From assembly GCF_900639985.1 (NCBI RefSeq), contig NZ_CAAAIM010000001.1:372001-436000 (forward strand): 64,000 bases of DNA, in the 5' to 3' direction. This stretch comes from Legionella rowbothamii (lineage in GTDB: Bacteria; Pseudomonadota; Gammaproteobacteria; Legionellales; Legionellaceae). Positions 26,049 to 34,646 of the stretch are shown here, one piece after another. The notes beneath the pieces were generated by a model, which was given only the letters and a program-made list of their open reading frames with translations, was not told where the DNA came from and did no database searches. The translations under genes and the position numbers were made by a program. Position 1 is the stretch's first letter. Every line of letters begins with the position of its first letter.

Positions 26049-26064
26049 TCATTTAAAAACTGGT
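26041..26064 (-). terminator. Hairpin at the end of the 26049-26693 gene
   Basis: ACCAGTTTT (26041-26049) pairs perfectly with AAAACTGGT (26056-26064) around a 6-base loop, overlapping the last codons and stop of the minus-strand gene. Confidence 0.6.
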
Positions 26065-26693
26065 CTCATTTCCTCATCCATGGGTGGCGCTGAAGGTGCC
26101 ACAATTACCTGACTGGTATTTTTTAATTCATCAAGCGCAAAAGTAAGTGACGCGTGGATAGTTTCCAATTTACTAACCAACCGTTCCAAAATAGATACGG
26201 AAGCAGTGATTGACATATTAAAGCCCAATTGAGTCAGGCCATACTCCAACGCAACGCCCCCTAACAAAGGCACACTCGCAAATAAAAAAGAACCCGTAAC
26301 AAAACCTAGAAAAGCCGAGCCAGCTAAACTTGCCTCCGTACTGTTTTTAGACAAAGTATGGGTTAACGTGGGTCGTGGCTGATTCAAAACCAGCCTATGT
26401 TTTTCCAAACAACTAGAAATAGCATTTTGTAATAATTTGATTAATATAAGAATATTATTAAGCTCTATGATACGTTCGGGTGAGGCAGGAAGGCAATCAA
26501 ACTGTAGGATAATCTCATCCAATTGCTCACAAAGATTAGTAATGATAATGCTTTTTTTATAGCTCTGATTCCCTGCATTATTATCCACTAACTCCTTTAA
26601 TTCTTTATTCTTATTCCGTAATTCATTCAATAAAGGGTATAAATCACGTAACTCTTTGATACGTTTAAAATGACTGTGTCTTTTAGAAAACAT
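26049..26693 (-). CDS. Coiled-coil protein with hydrophobic hairpin
   Basis: A 214-residue protein of unknown function. The N-terminal half is strongly charged with coiled-coil heptads (KRIKELRDLYPLLNELRNKN and onwards). Residues 128-170 are hydrophobic (SLAGSAFLGFVTGSFLFASV, then GGVALEY), suggesting a membrane hairpin. The C-terminal tail contains Pro residues and ends EEMRPVFK. This pattern resembles Legionella effector candidates that target host membranes, but nothing proves translocation. The ATG at 26693 has an AAGGAAGAA ribosome site. It is divergent from the DUF350-like gene. Confidence 0.65.
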   Translation of the reverse strand: MFSKRHSHFKRIKELRDLYPLLNELRNKNKELKELVDNNAGNQSYKKSIIITNLCEQLDEIILQFDCLPASPERIIELNNILILIKLLQNAISSCLEKHRLVLNQPRPTLTHTLSKNSTEASLAGSAFLGFVTGSFLFASVPLLGGVALEYGLTQLGFNMSITASVSILERLVSKLETIHASLTFALDELKNTSQVIVAPSAPPMDEEMRPVFK

Positions 26694-26827
26694 TCTTCTT
26701 CCTTGAGTTAAAACAAATCTCTCTACTCACTTTGAATAAAACCAAATCATTAGTCAAGCCCACAAATACTTGACGATCCCAGGGTTATGTGTGAGTCTTT
26801 AAATATAAATCCCATGGAGTAAACTAA

Positions 26828-27103
26828 ATGCTTACACAAGTTTTAATAAATATCTGTTGGGCTCTATCATTCACCTTTTTTGGAGCAATACTCGGTAGCG
26901 GGTTAATGCTCATGGCATCAACCATTGTCCCTCAAATTCTCAGTAAAAACACTCCTCACATAGATGAAGCAAAAGAAATGCTGCGCGGCAATACCGCAGT
27001 TGCAGAATACTATGGGCGTGTGGTTTCTTCCGTTATTATTGGCATCAGCATCATCATTGCCGCTTCTGTTCTTGGGGGACTAATTGCTGGACTACATGGT
27101 TGA
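26828..27103 (+). CDS. Small two-helix membrane protein (DUF350-like)
   Basis: A 91-residue inner-membrane protein with two long hydrophobic helices (about 5-35 and 66-89) and a polar loop containing GNTAVAEYYGRVV. The GNxAVA..GxxIGxxIIIA arrangement resembles one half of DUF350 (YjfL), a family often found beside phage-shock or membrane-maintenance genes. The next gene's start overlaps or nearly abuts it, so the two are likely one operon. The ribosome site (GGAG) lies about 10 bases before the ATG. Family assignment is tentative. Confidence 0.6.
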   Translation: MLTQVLINICWALSFTFFGAILGSGLMLMASTIVPQILSKNTPHIDEAKEMLRGNTAVAEYYGRVVSSVIIGISIIIAASVLGGLIAGLHG

Positions 27104-29306
27104 GTCTATAAGGATGGGACAATTTCTTTTAGTACTAACCCTCTTATGTGCATTTAGCCTTAACGGATGGACTCGCGGTGGCGGCGGCTGTTTTGAACAA
27201 GGAACCTTAATTGCAACGCCTCACGGCGAACGTGCGATAGAAAAGTTACGTCCTGGAGATTGGGTTTGGAGCAATATTGCAGGAAAACATCAAAAAGCCA
27301 AAGTCGTCGCTACCAGCCAAGTAACACCCCAAAATTACTTAGAGTTGACGCTTTCGACAGGCGTTATCCATGTAACCGAAGAGCATCTTTTTGCCATAAA
27401 ACCAGGAGAGTTTCGTCGAGCAGGTAACCTCAAAGCTGGTGATAACATTATCATTTGGCATAATCATCAATGGCAGCCTTTAGCCATTAACGGCATCCAC
27501 CCAATTAAAGCCCAGAAACCCGCATTCAATCTATTAGTAGACTCAGGGGCTACCTATTTTGCAAATGGGGTTCTAGTTCATAACAAAGGTTGTTTTTTAC
27601 CTAATACTCCCGTTTTACTCGCTAACGGGCAAAATAAAGCAATTAACACGATTAAACCTGGCGACATAGTCCAGGCTTATGAAATTAATGGTGCTCTTGT
27701 TCCGACTAAGGTAAAGCAGGTACTGAAACATCAAGTAAATTCTTATTATGTGATTAGCACACCAAGCTCAACCATCAAAGTAACGGGTGAACATCCATTT
27801 TATGTGGGTAATGGTCGGTTTAAAACTGTGGAAACACTACATCCTGGGAATTTAATTTATGCGTTTGCAGCCAATCAGTTAAGGTTTGAGCGAATTACCT
27901 CGATAAAGAAAATTAAGGCAAAAGCCACTGTTTATAACTTACAAACGGATGAACCACATACTTATTTTGCTGCAGGCATCGCCGTTCATAATAAAGGAGG
28001 GGGTGGCGGTCATGGAGGTGGTCATGGTGGGGGCTTTAGAAGTAGTTCCAGTGGTAATAGTGATGATGGAGGATTCTTTTTCTTTATCATAGCGGGGATT
28101 ATAATATGGAGCATCATTAAAAGCGCGCGAGAACAAAGAACCAATCTGGATTACAGCTATTCTCGAAATACTATCGAGCGCAAATCAGAAAAGACATTAA
28201 AACTACTGACCTTTCTTTCCAAGCAAGATAAAACTGTTGATCCCAATGCATTAAAAAGCATGGTGCATTTAACTTTTCTTTCCCTCCAAGATTGTTGGAT
28301 GAAAAGAAAGTATGACCCGATGAAAAAATTATTGATGCCTGATTTGTTTCAACAGCATACAGTACAAATTGACGGAATGATCCGTAATCATGAAATTAAC
28401 CGTCTGGATCGCCTGCAGATTTTAAACATTGATTTCGTGAATGTTCGCTATACTGAAAAACCTAACCAGCGAGAATTTACTGCGTTAATAACCGCTTCCG
28501 CACGTGACTTTTATGTAGATGATCGCACCAGACAGTACCTTCGTGGTGATGAAGAGCCCCAAACATTTCAGGAATTTTGGACCTTCCAGCTTCAAGATGC
28601 TACTTGGCTACTGCGTGAAATAGAACAATCACGTGAATCGGACTATTTAGAGGAAGAGAATTTTTGTGAATTCTTTACCGACGCGCAAATTGAAAAAATT
28701 TATCAAGATAAGGTAGATAACTTAGGTACGGCAGGCCCTTGGCTCGCTAAAAACGTGCAAGAAAAATCAAACCAAGTCGATCGTATGCTTAATTTCCTAG
28801 TTCAAAGCAACAAAATCTGGAATAAGCAAGCCATGCTTAACCGCGTCCGCTTGGTGTTTACGAATGTCCATTTGGCTTTTGAAGCCGGCGAATTAAGCAC
28901 TGAAACTCAAGCACAATTATATCCCGATATTGTTGAACAATTTAATGAGTCAATCGCCACCTGGAAAGCTTCGGGAAGAACAATTGAATACCGTAATTTT
29001 TGCATACGCAAGGTAGAAATACTTCTAGTAAAAAGTTTTGACGACAAATCAAAAAATGAATTTACGGCCCGCGTAAGCGCACACGCTCAACGTATTCAGC
29101 AGCAAAATGACAACATCATAAGCAAAGATGCTGATGTAACCCTATTTGAAGAATATTGGACATTTGGGCTGCTTGATCACGAATGGAAGCTTAAAGAGGT
29201 CATGTCTCAAACAAGTAAAAATGAAATCATCAGCGCGGATAACCTCGAGGAAGGAAGTTCACCTGATTTAGTCAAATGGTATTATACGAAAAAACGGGCC
29301 ATTTAA
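27096..29306 (+). CDS. Tandem Hint-domain / Tim44-like membrane protein
   Basis: A 736-residue protein from ATG 27096 (an ATG at 27114 is also possible). Numbering is from the frame opening at 27084 (740 residues). A signal sequence leads to RGGGG, then two tandem intein-like Hint domains: Hint1 from C36 to the H-N at 166-167, with block B T98-x-x-H101; Hint2 from C170 to H-N at 302-303, with T234-x-x-H237. Both end in VHN-KG. A Gly/His-rich stretch, one transmembrane helix (331-345) and two Tim44-like domains (about 360-515 and 535-715, each ending in a F-x-EYWTF-type strand) follow. The +1 residue is Lys in both cases, as in bacterial intein-like domains rather than true inteins. Probable activity is autocleavage; membrane location is inferred. 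Confidence 0.8.
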   Translation: MVESIRMGQFLLVLTLLCAFSLNGWTRGGGGCFEQGTLIATPHGERAIEKLRPGDWVWSNIAGKHQKAKVVATSQVTPQNYLELTLSTGVIHVTEEHLFAIKPGEFRRAGNLKAGDNIIIWHNHQWQPLAINGIHPIKAQKPAFNLLVDSGATYFANGVLVHNKGCFLPNTPVLLANGQNKAINTIKPGDIVQAYEINGALVPTKVKQVLKHQVNSYYVISTPSSTIKVTGEHPFYVGNGRFKTVETLHPGNLIYAFAANQLRFERITSIKKIKAKATVYNLQTDEPHTYFAAGIAVHNKGGGGGHGGGHGGGFRSSSSGNSDDGGFFFFIIAGIIIWSIIKSAREQRTNLDYSYSRNTIERKSEKTLKLLTFLSKQDKTVDPNALKSMVHLTFLSLQDCWMKRKYDPMKKLLMPDLFQQHTVQIDGMIRNHEINRLDRLQILNIDFVNVRYTEKPNQREFTALITASARDFYVDDRTRQYLRGDEEPQTFQEFWTFQLQDATWLLREIEQSRESDYLEEENFCEFFTDAQIEKIYQDKVDNLGTAGPWLAKNVQEKSNQVDRMLNFLVQSNKIWNKQAMLNRVRLVFTNVHLAFEAGELSTETQAQLYPDIVEQFNESIATWKASGRTIEYRNFCIRKVEILLVKSFDDKSKNEFTARVSAHAQRIQQQNDNIISKDADVTLFEEYWTFGLLDHEWKLKEVMSQTSKNEIISADNLEEGSSPDLVKWYYTKKRAI

Positions 29307-29386
29307 AGCGTACAGAACGGTCTTTTTGATCACATTATAATCATTGTTATAAATTTTCCTTTCATATATGATCGCCCATCCCCAAA

Positions 29387-30001
29387 ATGACGAGATCTAA
29401 TATTATGAAGCTTAATGAACTATTGGACGCAATTACTAAACAATGGAAACAACAAATCGTTGATATCCATATACGGCTTAATCACGCGATTAAGGGAAAA
29501 ATAATGAGCGACATACAGGCAAAGGCGTTAATAAAGGAATATGAAACTCTTTATAGTCATTTTGTTAATTATACTTACAGTATGGCTTTGGCTTGTAACG
29601 AGCAAGTGTTTGAAAATGATTTAGAAAAATATACGCAAGGTCTTAAAAAGGAAGTCTCACACACCCTAAGATTAATTAATGATTATTGTCGTATCAATAC
29701 AGAACTTCAAAATGCTATAACTCAATCCAATACGAATGAACAAAGAGCAACACCACCCAAGGCGCATACTCAACCGACAATACAGAGATCTGGTGAGTAT
29801 TTGACTACAAGGAATCACTTCTTTCAATGGGCACCAAGCACTCCAGAACCGATGCTTATCGATAATCTATCACAACCCATACCGCTAGCACAAAAAGCTC
29901 CAGAAGTCCCTATACCTACATTGGATGAACAATTGGAAGCGGGAGAAATTTTCCCCCATGATCCAGACAAATATCCACAATATTATATCTGTAATTTTTA
30001 G
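29387..30001 (+). CDS. Hypothetical helical protein with Pro-rich tail
   Basis: A 204-residue protein. The first 115 residues are helical and charged, probably a small bundle (LNELLDAITKQWKQQIVDIH, then YETLYSHFVNYTYSMAL). From residue 120 the chain is Pro/Gln/Glu-rich and disordered, ending EIFPHDPDKYPQYYICNF. No domain is recognised. The ATG at 29387 or the one at 29405 could be the start; neither has a strong ribosome site. Disordered, acidic C-termini occur in effectors, but function remains unknown. Confidence 0.6.
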   Translation: MTRSNIMKLNELLDAITKQWKQQIVDIHIRLNHAIKGKIMSDIQAKALIKEYETLYSHFVNYTYSMALACNEQVFENDLEKYTQGLKKEVSHTLRLINDYCRINTELQNAITQSNTNEQRATPPKAHTQPTIQRSGEYLTTRNHFFQWAPSTPEPMLIDNLSQPIPLAQKAPEVPIPTLDEQLEAGEIFPHDPDKYPQYYICNF

Positions 30002-30011
30002 AGAACTCTAG

Positions 30012-30039
30012 CCTGGATAAAGGCCAAGCGTAATCCGGG
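30012..30039. repeat. CCTGGAT..ATCCGGG inverted repeat
   Basis: CCTGGAT (30012-30018) pairs with ATCCGGG (30033-30039) with one wobble, at a convergent junction. It resembles the element at 24828-24860. Confidence 0.5.
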
Positions 30040-30109
30040 AAGAGAGCTTGATTGAGGTAGGGAAACCTTGCTCATGCTGCACTTGCATCGAGGCTACACG
30101 TCCGAATGC

Positions 30110-30676
30110 TTAGGGGGCCCGAGAAGAAGCCACATTCTGTTTTCGCCAATCCACCGCATTTATAATTTCAATCCAACGTTCCGAAGACCAGTTATTAATG
30201 CCAATGAGACATTGATTCTTTGCTTCCCGTATTAATTGTTTAAATTGCTTAAATTGCTCTTCCTCTAAATTATCAAGATCGTTATATTGTAAGGAAATTG
30301 TTTTTAAAGGCAATGATGCAAAAAGAGTACGTAATACTTGCCAATGATGGAAGGAAAAATCAGACACTTGTAATCGATTCCCATCGATAGAAAATTCGAC
30401 AAGATTTTTAGCACCATCGAGCGCCGTGGCAAATGCCTCTAAACAACCAAGAGAAATAGCCCCGAAATTATTTCTTTTTAAAATAAGATGAGTAACCCTA
30501 GAGTCGTGAATCATCTTCCCCAAAGCCGCCATTTGCTCCACAGACATTGACGGAAATGGAGAATCCGATAAATCCAGGTGTTTTATTTTATCTTTACGCA
30601 ATGTTAGTGCATACGCACTCATTTCTTCACACGTATATAAATGAATATCTTTAGGCCTTCTTGATTTGATAAACAT
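30110..30676 (-). CDS. Leucine-rich-repeat protein
   Basis: A 188-residue protein with RNI-type leucine-rich repeats: IKHLDLSDSPFPSMS, VTHLILKRNNFGAIS, LVEFSIDGNRLQVSD and LKTISLQYNDLDNLE, spaced 28-36 residues, each in the LxxLxLxxN form. This is a solenoid for protein binding. There is no signal peptide. LRR proteins of this short type in Legionella are often Dot/Icm-secreted, so a host target is plausible but unproven. The start ATG at 30676 is followed by a basic N-terminus; the chain ends in SSRAP. Confidence 0.72.
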   Translation of the reverse strand: MFIKSRRPKDIHLYTCEEMSAYALTLRKDKIKHLDLSDSPFPSMSVEQMAALGKMIHDSRVTHLILKRNNFGAISLGCLEAFATALDGAKNLVEFSIDGNRLQVSDFSFHHWQVLRTLFASLPLKTISLQYNDLDNLEEEQFKQFKQLIREAKNQCLIGINNWSSERWIEIINAVDWRKQNVASSRAP

Positions 30677-30768
30677 GGTTATTTGCCTAGTCCATAAAGC
30701 TATTCATTCAAACATAAACTAAGTAATCTTGTAAATTACTTCCTTCAATTAGAGGAAAATTAAATCGT

Positions 30769-31041
30769 TTACCACCGATCATCATTTCCCCAATTACTGT
30801 TGTTTCCTCCATAACCATCATTATGTTTCTGATAATCTCGCCCCCCATGATGGTAGTCATCGTTATGCTGATGATGCTGATAGCCATGATGGCGATGATT
30901 ACCATGCTGATGATTTCCATGATTTGAAAAACCCCGGTGCGGAGGGGGACCACCTCGAAAACCTCCTCCGGGATGGGCAAATGCAAATGAGTTGATCAAT
31001 AAACAGAAGAAAGAGATAGAGACGCATACATGTCTTTTCAT
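30769..31041 (-). CDS. Small secreted His/Gly-rich protein
   Basis: A 90-residue exported protein. The ATG at 31041 with AAGGAAAAC upstream gives a signal peptide cleaved near SFAFA; the longer frame to 31173 adds an unlikely N-terminus. The mature 70 residues are rich in His, Gly, Asn and Asp (HPGGGFRGGPPPHRGF, then many HGNH and HHN units), ending NWGNDDRW. Such a sequence could bind Zn, Ni or Cu, but this is inference from composition. Another open frame in this strand (30708-30986) is a shadow of it. Confidence 0.65.
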   Translation of the reverse strand: MKRHVCVSISFFCLLINSFAFAHPGGGFRGGPPPHRGFSNHGNHQHGNHRHHGYQHHQHNDDYHHGGRDYQKHNDGYGGNNSNWGNDDRW

Positions 31042-31179
31042 TTTGTTTTCCTTATAAAAAAATGAATTTAAAACAAGAATTAGCGTACGAATGTAAAAAT
31101 AAGCGTAGCACAGAATTTTAATGGTGTGGGCTGCAATATTGAAGAGTGCACTACTCACTGCTAAGTAGTGCATTTATGA

Positions 31180-31920
31180 TTAAATCCAATAATTAATCGC
31201 TACAGCAAAATTATTAGAATTGAGAGTAACGCGTGCATTACCGTTCGGATCTTCAAGGTCATAAACAGTAGGTATTTGCAAATTAACCGCATTTCCATAC
31301 CCTACATGATTATATTCCGCGCGTAAGGACCAATTTTTCCCTATTGACCATTCGATACCAGCACCAATTAACCAACCCGTTTGACTAGTATGTGTGGAAT
31401 AGTAATCGCCACCTTCATTTGTGTATGACAATCCTACCTTAGCAAAACTCGCCCCTGCTGTTAAATAGGGAAGAGGAACGATTTTATTCCAATTCAGAGC
31501 GCGACCTACTCGTCCCTTAATAGAACCTTGCATCTGATTCCTAAAAGAAAAACTATCAGACACATTAAGATTATAGGGACAAAGACAACGTAATCTATCT
31601 TTTTGATTCGTGTTAAAGGAAACATCCGCTTCGACACCAGCTACCAAATCGTTGATAAATTGATGCATGTAGCCCCACTGCATACCAGGAGAAAAGGTTG
31701 AATAGTCTGAACTGATATTGCAACGCTCATCTTGACTAGTAAAGCCTAATTGTTGGGATTTCAATAAGTCCTGGTTAAAGACAATTCCCGCCTCCACACC
31801 CGCATAAAATCCAGTCCATTTTACAAACGATTTGTGGGAGACATCCGTATTAGCATAAGCTATTCCAACCATCCCCATTGTGATTAGAGCACTCTTAGTT
31901 ATTGCCGAAAGTTTATTCAT
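31180..31920 (-). CDS. Outer-membrane beta-barrel, coupled to passenger gene
   Basis: A 246-residue exported barrel. After the signal peptide (MNKLSAITKSALITMGMVGIAYAN) residues FVKWTGFYAGVEAGIVFNQD begin the first strand; later strands read LPYLTAGASFAKVGLSYT, GWLIGAGIEWSIGKNWSLRA and the terminal NNFAVAINYWI, the pattern of eight-stranded OmpA/Opa-like barrels. Its ATG overlaps the TGA of the passenger gene upstream (ATGA at 31917-31920), so the two are translationally coupled. It may anchor or export the passenger, or serve as an adhesin in its own right. Confidence 0.8.
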   Translation of the reverse strand: MNKLSAITKSALITMGMVGIAYANTDVSHKSFVKWTGFYAGVEAGIVFNQDLLKSQQLGFTSQDERCNISSDYSTFSPGMQWGYMHQFINDLVAGVEADVSFNTNQKDRLRCLCPYNLNVSDSFSFRNQMQGSIKGRVGRALNWNKIVPLPYLTAGASFAKVGLSYTNEGGDYYSTHTSQTGWLIGAGIEWSIGKNWSLRAEYNHVGYGNAVNLQIPTVYDLEDPNGNARVTLNSNNFAVAINYWI

Positions 31921-34457
31921 TGTGCTATTACCGTTAAAGGATTAGAAACAATACCATCTTTTGTGCCAATGATGGTGCAGGAGCCATTTTTCCCATGCAT
32001 CTTCAGAAAGGTTTGAAATTTGGTATGCCCAATTTGACAAGTAACATGGCCTGTCTGGCTGGTGACGTTATAAATTGTGGGGCCCGATCCCGGTACTGGT
32101 AACGGCCCAAGAATAACTGGCCTACCACAACAAACGACAGCAGGATTTATAATAGGCGATCCATTTACTGTTGCCGGTATGTCAACAGACGAAGGCGGTT
32201 GTGGATTGCTTAAATAATCCAATTGCACAAAAGTAGGAGCACCAGCAGGTAAATAAGAGAGCGAATAACGTGGCGTTGCCCCTCTCAATGTAGTGAAATT
32301 AACATTAACTGAATCAAACGTCCCCGTAATGCCCGAAGAAGTGAGGACGGTGTATTTTCCAGGCTTCGTATTGGGATCGAGATTGATTTCTAAAATACCT
32401 GCGAGCGATGCGGGTCCTGCAACCGCAACTAAAGACGTCCCACTGGAATTGATTTTAATACGGACAAGACTTCCAAGTGAGCCATTACCGGAGTCTGCTG
32501 AATTTAAAGTCAAACGACCAAGAGTAAGCGTTCCTCCAGTATCCGGAGCGATCGTCCCCGAATTGGCAAAAACATCTCCAGTCAAGGTTCCAACCCCACT
32601 GAGCGTTCCTCTTTGTGAGCTAAAGCTGGAGTTTCTACAAACGAAAATAGGTGCTTGAGTGATCTGCCCATTCACTTTGAGGTTTGCATTGTTAACCATG
32701 ACGGTCCCTTGATAATCAGTTGTTCCGTTGTAAACAATAGTTCCATTTCCCCTAATAAAGACATTCGTTCCTCCTGCTCCAAAGGAAGTGTCATCAACAA
32801 ACGCAACTTGCGTGCCCAGTGTCAAAAGATCATCAGCATCTTGCGCCAGGAATGTGAGAGAGGAACCCGTGCGTAGAAAAATACTATTCCCCAATGCAGA
32901 GCCAATATTGCCGTCTGAAGCTCCAGGGCCACCAGTTCCAGAAGCTCCAGGATATGTCGTAGTGTTTACAGTATTAAAGATAGTTGGAATCCCCGAAAAT
33001 GCTCGCACAGTGAAATTCAAATTGCTATCCACAAAGACAGCTCCCCCGAGACCACTGCCACCGCCACCACCTCCTCCTCCGGCTCCTGATCCAAAAGCAT
33101 TGGAACCAAAACCTCCCGCCCCTCCACCGAGATTTCCAGCGTCAATTCCACCTGCAGTAGTTAGGGCATTAGAGGGCCCACCACCTCCGCCTCCCCCGCC
33201 CCCAAGCGAATTGCCGCCCCCAGCAGGTGTCGAACCAGATGAGTTAACTCCACCGCCGCCGCCACCACCGCCAAAACCTCCCGAGCCAGCTTGTACGGTA
33301 TAATCAAAATCATAAGCGCCGGTGCCTGCGCCACCACCTCCACCACCACCATAACCACCATTGCCGGCTTGCCCGTCAACTCCATTTGATGAGGACGTGA
33401 CAACAATTCCAGCTCCGCCGCCTCCAGCACCATCTCCTCCATTACCTCCCGAGGGTTGGGGACTATCTAGAGGGGGAGTGCTACCTTGAGCCGATAGACC
33501 TGGCGCCCCAGCGCTTCCTCCTCCTCCTCCACCCGGAAATCCTGCCCCCGCCCCTCCTCCGCCGCCGCCAGCAAGGCTTCCACCAAGATTACCCCCTCCA
33601 CCGGAACCCGCGGCAATTGCAAGACCATAACCATTGCCATCGCCCCCCAATGCAACATCATCTCCTCCGTTGCCTAGGTTCACCCCAGTAGTAGCACGAG
33701 AGCCCAATCCGCCCCCACCACCGCCACCTCCACCAGAAGAGAAATCGGTCGAAAGAGTAACATTCCCACCATCACCACCAAAGCCCCCGCCTCCAGCGCC
33801 CCCAGTACTTCCGGTGGTTTGAATAAAACCGCCATTTCCGCCAAAACCTCCGCCACCTCCGCCTCCCTCATTACCTGTAGGAGAAATTAAGCTGAAATAA
33901 CTACCTCCTTTTCCCCCCACGGCAGAACAGTTATTTATTGATACGTTCAATAAGGTAATTGAAGGATTCGCCCCATTTAAAAAGGATTGAGGCGCGTAAA
34001 TTGCCCCTCCTGCCCCGAGGCCACCACCACCGCCTGAAATTCCATCACCACCCGCTCCTCCTTGTGCAGTCAGATTTTGAAAGATCATGTTTTGAATCGT
34101 CACATTCCCCGTTGCGATGAAAAATCCGCTATAAGCACCGCTGTTACCGTCAATAGTGACAGTAGGCATAGAACCTGGATTGCCAAGTGTAATATTCACA
34201 GGATTTGGGGAGTTGTTAATAATCGGCAGAATTCCATTGAGTTGAATAGTCATTGGATACGCAAAAACAATTGCATAATCATCAGGTACGGAGTTCAAAC
34301 CTATGTTCATGGTGTTCAAGCAAAACCTCAAATCACCCGGCTCTCCCATACCGCCCGGATTATTATCTGTGCTTAAAGTGACATTGAGTGTTGTTAAGGC
34401 GTACAAAGACGGTGAGGCGAGAAGAAAAAACCAATACTTAAACTTAAATTTGAACAT
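31917..34457 (-). CDS. Glycine-rich autotransporter-like passenger protein
   Basis: An 846-residue exported protein without its own barrel. The signal peptide ends at SPSLYA. Residues 20-150 resemble a parallel beta-helix start (VTIDGNSGAYSGFFIATGNV, then TIQNMIFQNLTA). Residues 135-490 are extremely glycine-rich, with GGGGG and GGAG runs, and form the high-GC part of the window. Residues about 580-710 match autotransporter passenger repeats (GTLSGVGTLTGDVFANSGTI, then APDTGGTLTLGRLTL and GKYTVLTSSGITGTFD). The end (about 745-846) has four Cys and Pro-rich strands. The coupled barrel gene follows. Surface or extracellular location is likely; the partner relation is inference. Confidence 0.8.
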   Translation of the reverse strand: MFKFKFKYWFFLLASPSLYALTTLNVTLSTDNNPGGMGEPGDLRFCLNTMNIGLNSVPDDYAIVFAYPMTIQLNGILPIINNSPNPVNITLGNPGSMPTVTIDGNSGAYSGFFIATGNVTIQNMIFQNLTAQGGAGGDGISGGGGGLGAGGAIYAPQSFLNGANPSITLLNVSINNCSAVGGKGGSYFSLISPTGNEGGGGGGGFGGNGGFIQTTGSTGGAGGGGFGGDGGNVTLSTDFSSGGGGGGGGGLGSRATTGVNLGNGGDDVALGGDGNGYGLAIAAGSGGGGNLGGSLAGGGGGGAGAGFPGGGGGGSAGAPGLSAQGSTPPLDSPQPSGGNGGDGAGGGGAGIVVTSSSNGVDGQAGNGGYGGGGGGGAGTGAYDFDYTVQAGSGGFGGGGGGGGVNSSGSTPAGGGNSLGGGGGGGGGPSNALTTAGGIDAGNLGGGAGGFGSNAFGSGAGGGGGGGGSGLGGAVFVDSNLNFTVRAFSGIPTIFNTVNTTTYPGASGTGGPGASDGNIGSALGNSIFLRTGSSLTFLAQDADDLLTLGTQVAFVDDTSFGAGGTNVFIRGNGTIVYNGTTDYQGTVMVNNANLKVNGQITQAPIFVCRNSSFSSQRGTLSGVGTLTGDVFANSGTIAPDTGGTLTLGRLTLNSADSGNGSLGSLVRIKINSSGTSLVAVAGPASLAGILEINLDPNTKPGKYTVLTSSGITGTFDSVNVNFTTLRGATPRYSLSYLPAGAPTFVQLDYLSNPQPPSSVDIPATVNGSPIINPAVVCCGRPVILGPLPVPGSGPTIYNVTSQTGHVTCQIGHTKFQTFLKMHGKNGSCTIIGTKDGIVSNPLTVIAQ

Positions 34458-34646
34458 AAGAAAGCCTGTAATTTTTTTTTATCATCATAATGGGCTCCTA
34501 TAGCTAATGCAATTGTTATATATCGAAATTTTGTCATTTCGTACAATATAAAAGGGACATTCCTTATAAAGAAAATGCTCTACCAGTCTATATATTTTTC
34601 GTATATTCTCTAAGCTTGGAGTAAGTGATTAATAAGGGATTAAATA

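Noticed and set aside
32293..33822. Long plus-strand open frames opposite the Gly-rich passenger gene, rich in Pro
   Set aside because: They are reflections of glycine codons (GGN read as CCN) in the low-complexity region; they have no ribosome site and no sensible domain.
33161..33871. Minus-strand Val/Ala-rich frames in the same region
   Set aside because: They overlap the passenger gene in another frame and are composition artefacts.
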